Shown in pieces: positions 63,502-64,000 of a stretch of DNA of 64,000 nt. The notes below the pieces were generated by a model. The model did no database searches and was not told where the DNA came from. It saw nothing but the letters and a program-made list of their open reading frames with translations. Origin of the DNA: Acinetobacter corruptisaponis. Its GTDB lineage: Bacteria; Pseudomonadota; Gammaproteobacteria; Pseudomonadales; Moraxellaceae. The stretch spans positions 434,001-498,000 of the forward strand of contig NZ_CP125669.1 in NCBI RefSeq assembly GCF_030053775.1, read 5' to 3'. The translations under genes and the position numbers were made by a program. The stretch's first letter is position 1, and the number at the start of each line of letters is the position of its first letter.

Positions 63502-63530
63502 AAAAGCACCCTAGGGTGCTTTTATATTTA
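63502..63530. terminator. Terminator after the 121-aa gene
   Basis: AAAAGCACCC pairs with GGGTGCTTTT around a TA centre, followed by TATATTT. It is symmetric and may also end the convergent gene at 63536. Confidence 0.85.
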
Positions 63531-63535
63531 CGCAG

Positions 63536-64000
63536 TTAATTCACCAATGCTTTTAATGTATAAACCAATTGCCCTTTTTCAGTTGTGATTGAGACAACCT
63601 CAAATGAAATGCCAATTTCAAACAACACCCCCTGTCCAGCGTTAAGCTTTTCCAGATCAATACCTAACCCTTTGGCATTCTCCATCTTAATGACCACATC
63701 GGTATTGGATGCAGCCAACATCAATGGGGAATCCAAAGTGATTGTCTGGCCAACCTGCAATGAAGCCACGTAATTTAAAGATGATGCACCTGAAACAACC
63801 TTGGCCGTATTGGATGCCACCGCCTGAATCTGCGCCATGTCTGCCTTGATCCAACGGCGTAACACTTCCTCAGCCAAACTGATTGGTTGATTGCCCAGAT
63901 ATGCTGTAAGTGCTGCATCATTGCCCATCACATAATCAAGGAATGTTTTAATTGCGCTGGGCCTAATTGTTGGGTCAAGTGGAATAACAGTGTTGGCAAT
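63536..64000 (-). CDS. Unknown protein, 5' end outside window
   Basis: The frame stays open to base 64000, so the visible 154 residues are the C-terminal end of a longer protein. The GTG and ATG near 63930 are internal. Residues IPLDPTIRPSAIKTFLDYVMGNDAALTAYLG, then a beta-rich end (VGQTITLDSPLMLAASNTDVVIKMENAKG). The style fits a phage structural or tail-associated protein, but no family is recognised. It belongs to a locus that continues to the right. Confidence 0.6.
   Translation of the reverse strand: MANTVIPLDPTIRPSAIKTFLDYVMGNDAALTAYLGNQPISLAEEVLRRWIKADMAQIQAVASNTAKVVSGASSLNYVASLQVGQTITLDSPLMLAASNTDVVIKMENAKGLGIDLEKLNAGQGVLFEIGISFEVVSITTEKGQLVYTLKALVN

Noticed and set aside
58049..64000. 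A complete prophage
   Set aside because: No integrase, portal, terminase, capsid or lysis gene is visible; only texture and two possible tail-type proteins suggest it.

Overview
The window looks like chromosomal DNA of an Acinetobacter-like gammaproteobacterium. This rests on AT-rich sequence and on gene sets and protein variants typical of that genus: tusDCBE, aroQ-accBC, a fused MoaC/MoaB, NasS/NasT control of nitrate assimilation, and a DUF2058 protein. The genus call is inference from remembered family features, not from a search. No rRNA, tRNA, CRISPR array or insertion sequence was seen.

Layout. 1-6 kb: a D-amino-acid dehydrogenase cut by the window edge, a hypothetical gene, fumC behind a Fur-like box, a GalE-like protein lacking the usual catalytic lysine, and tusD-tusC-tusB-tusE for tRNA 2-thiolation. 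6-9 kb: an EamA exporter divergent from a MocR regulator, and an HxlR regulator. 9-29 kb: a nitrate-assimilation and molybdenum-cofactor block on the minus strand. It runs nirB, a nirD/FAD-oxidoreductase fusion, nasA, mobA, a MaoC-like protein, a second molybdopterin oxidoreductase, moaA, moaD, moaE, moaCB and moeA, with nasT-nasS on the plus strand. A small insert (two unknown genes and a VapBC-like pair) sits between the nirB and nasA units.

The most informative regulatory finding is in this block. nirB and nasA each have a GG-N10-GC sigma-54 promoter. Each is followed by two short hairpins with six-base loops carrying A at position 1 and G at position 4, the ANTAR signature, and the second hairpin overlaps a terminator-like hairpin. 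NasT has the ANTAR domain and NasS is the expected nitrate sensor, so sensor, antiterminator, both RNA targets and the enzymes lie within about 12 kb.

29-46 kb is mostly housekeeping: aroQ-accB-accC, an amidase, an MFS transporter, a glutamate-synthase-like flavoprotein, a lipase-like hydrolase, a DUF218 protein, murB, a low-molecular-weight phosphatase, an iron alcohol dehydrogenase, a thioesterase, dnaX with a 14-copy hexanucleotide repeat, and a RoxA-like ribosomal oxygenase. 46-56 kb holds secreted and transport functions: a choloylglycine-hydrolase-family enzyme, a lipoprotein, a TetR regulator, a persulfide-sensor-like ArsR protein before a SulP transporter, SstT, a DUF1275 protein, a DUF2058 protein and an MscS-like channel. 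56-64 kb is accessory: small membrane proteins, a 21-cysteine copper-storage-like protein, a HIRAN-like protein, a large TIM-barrel-like protein, an orphan Vsr endonuclease, an outer-membrane barrel, several tiny genes and a protein cut off by the right edge. The last 6 kb has a prophage-like texture, but no integrase, terminase or capsid gene is visible.
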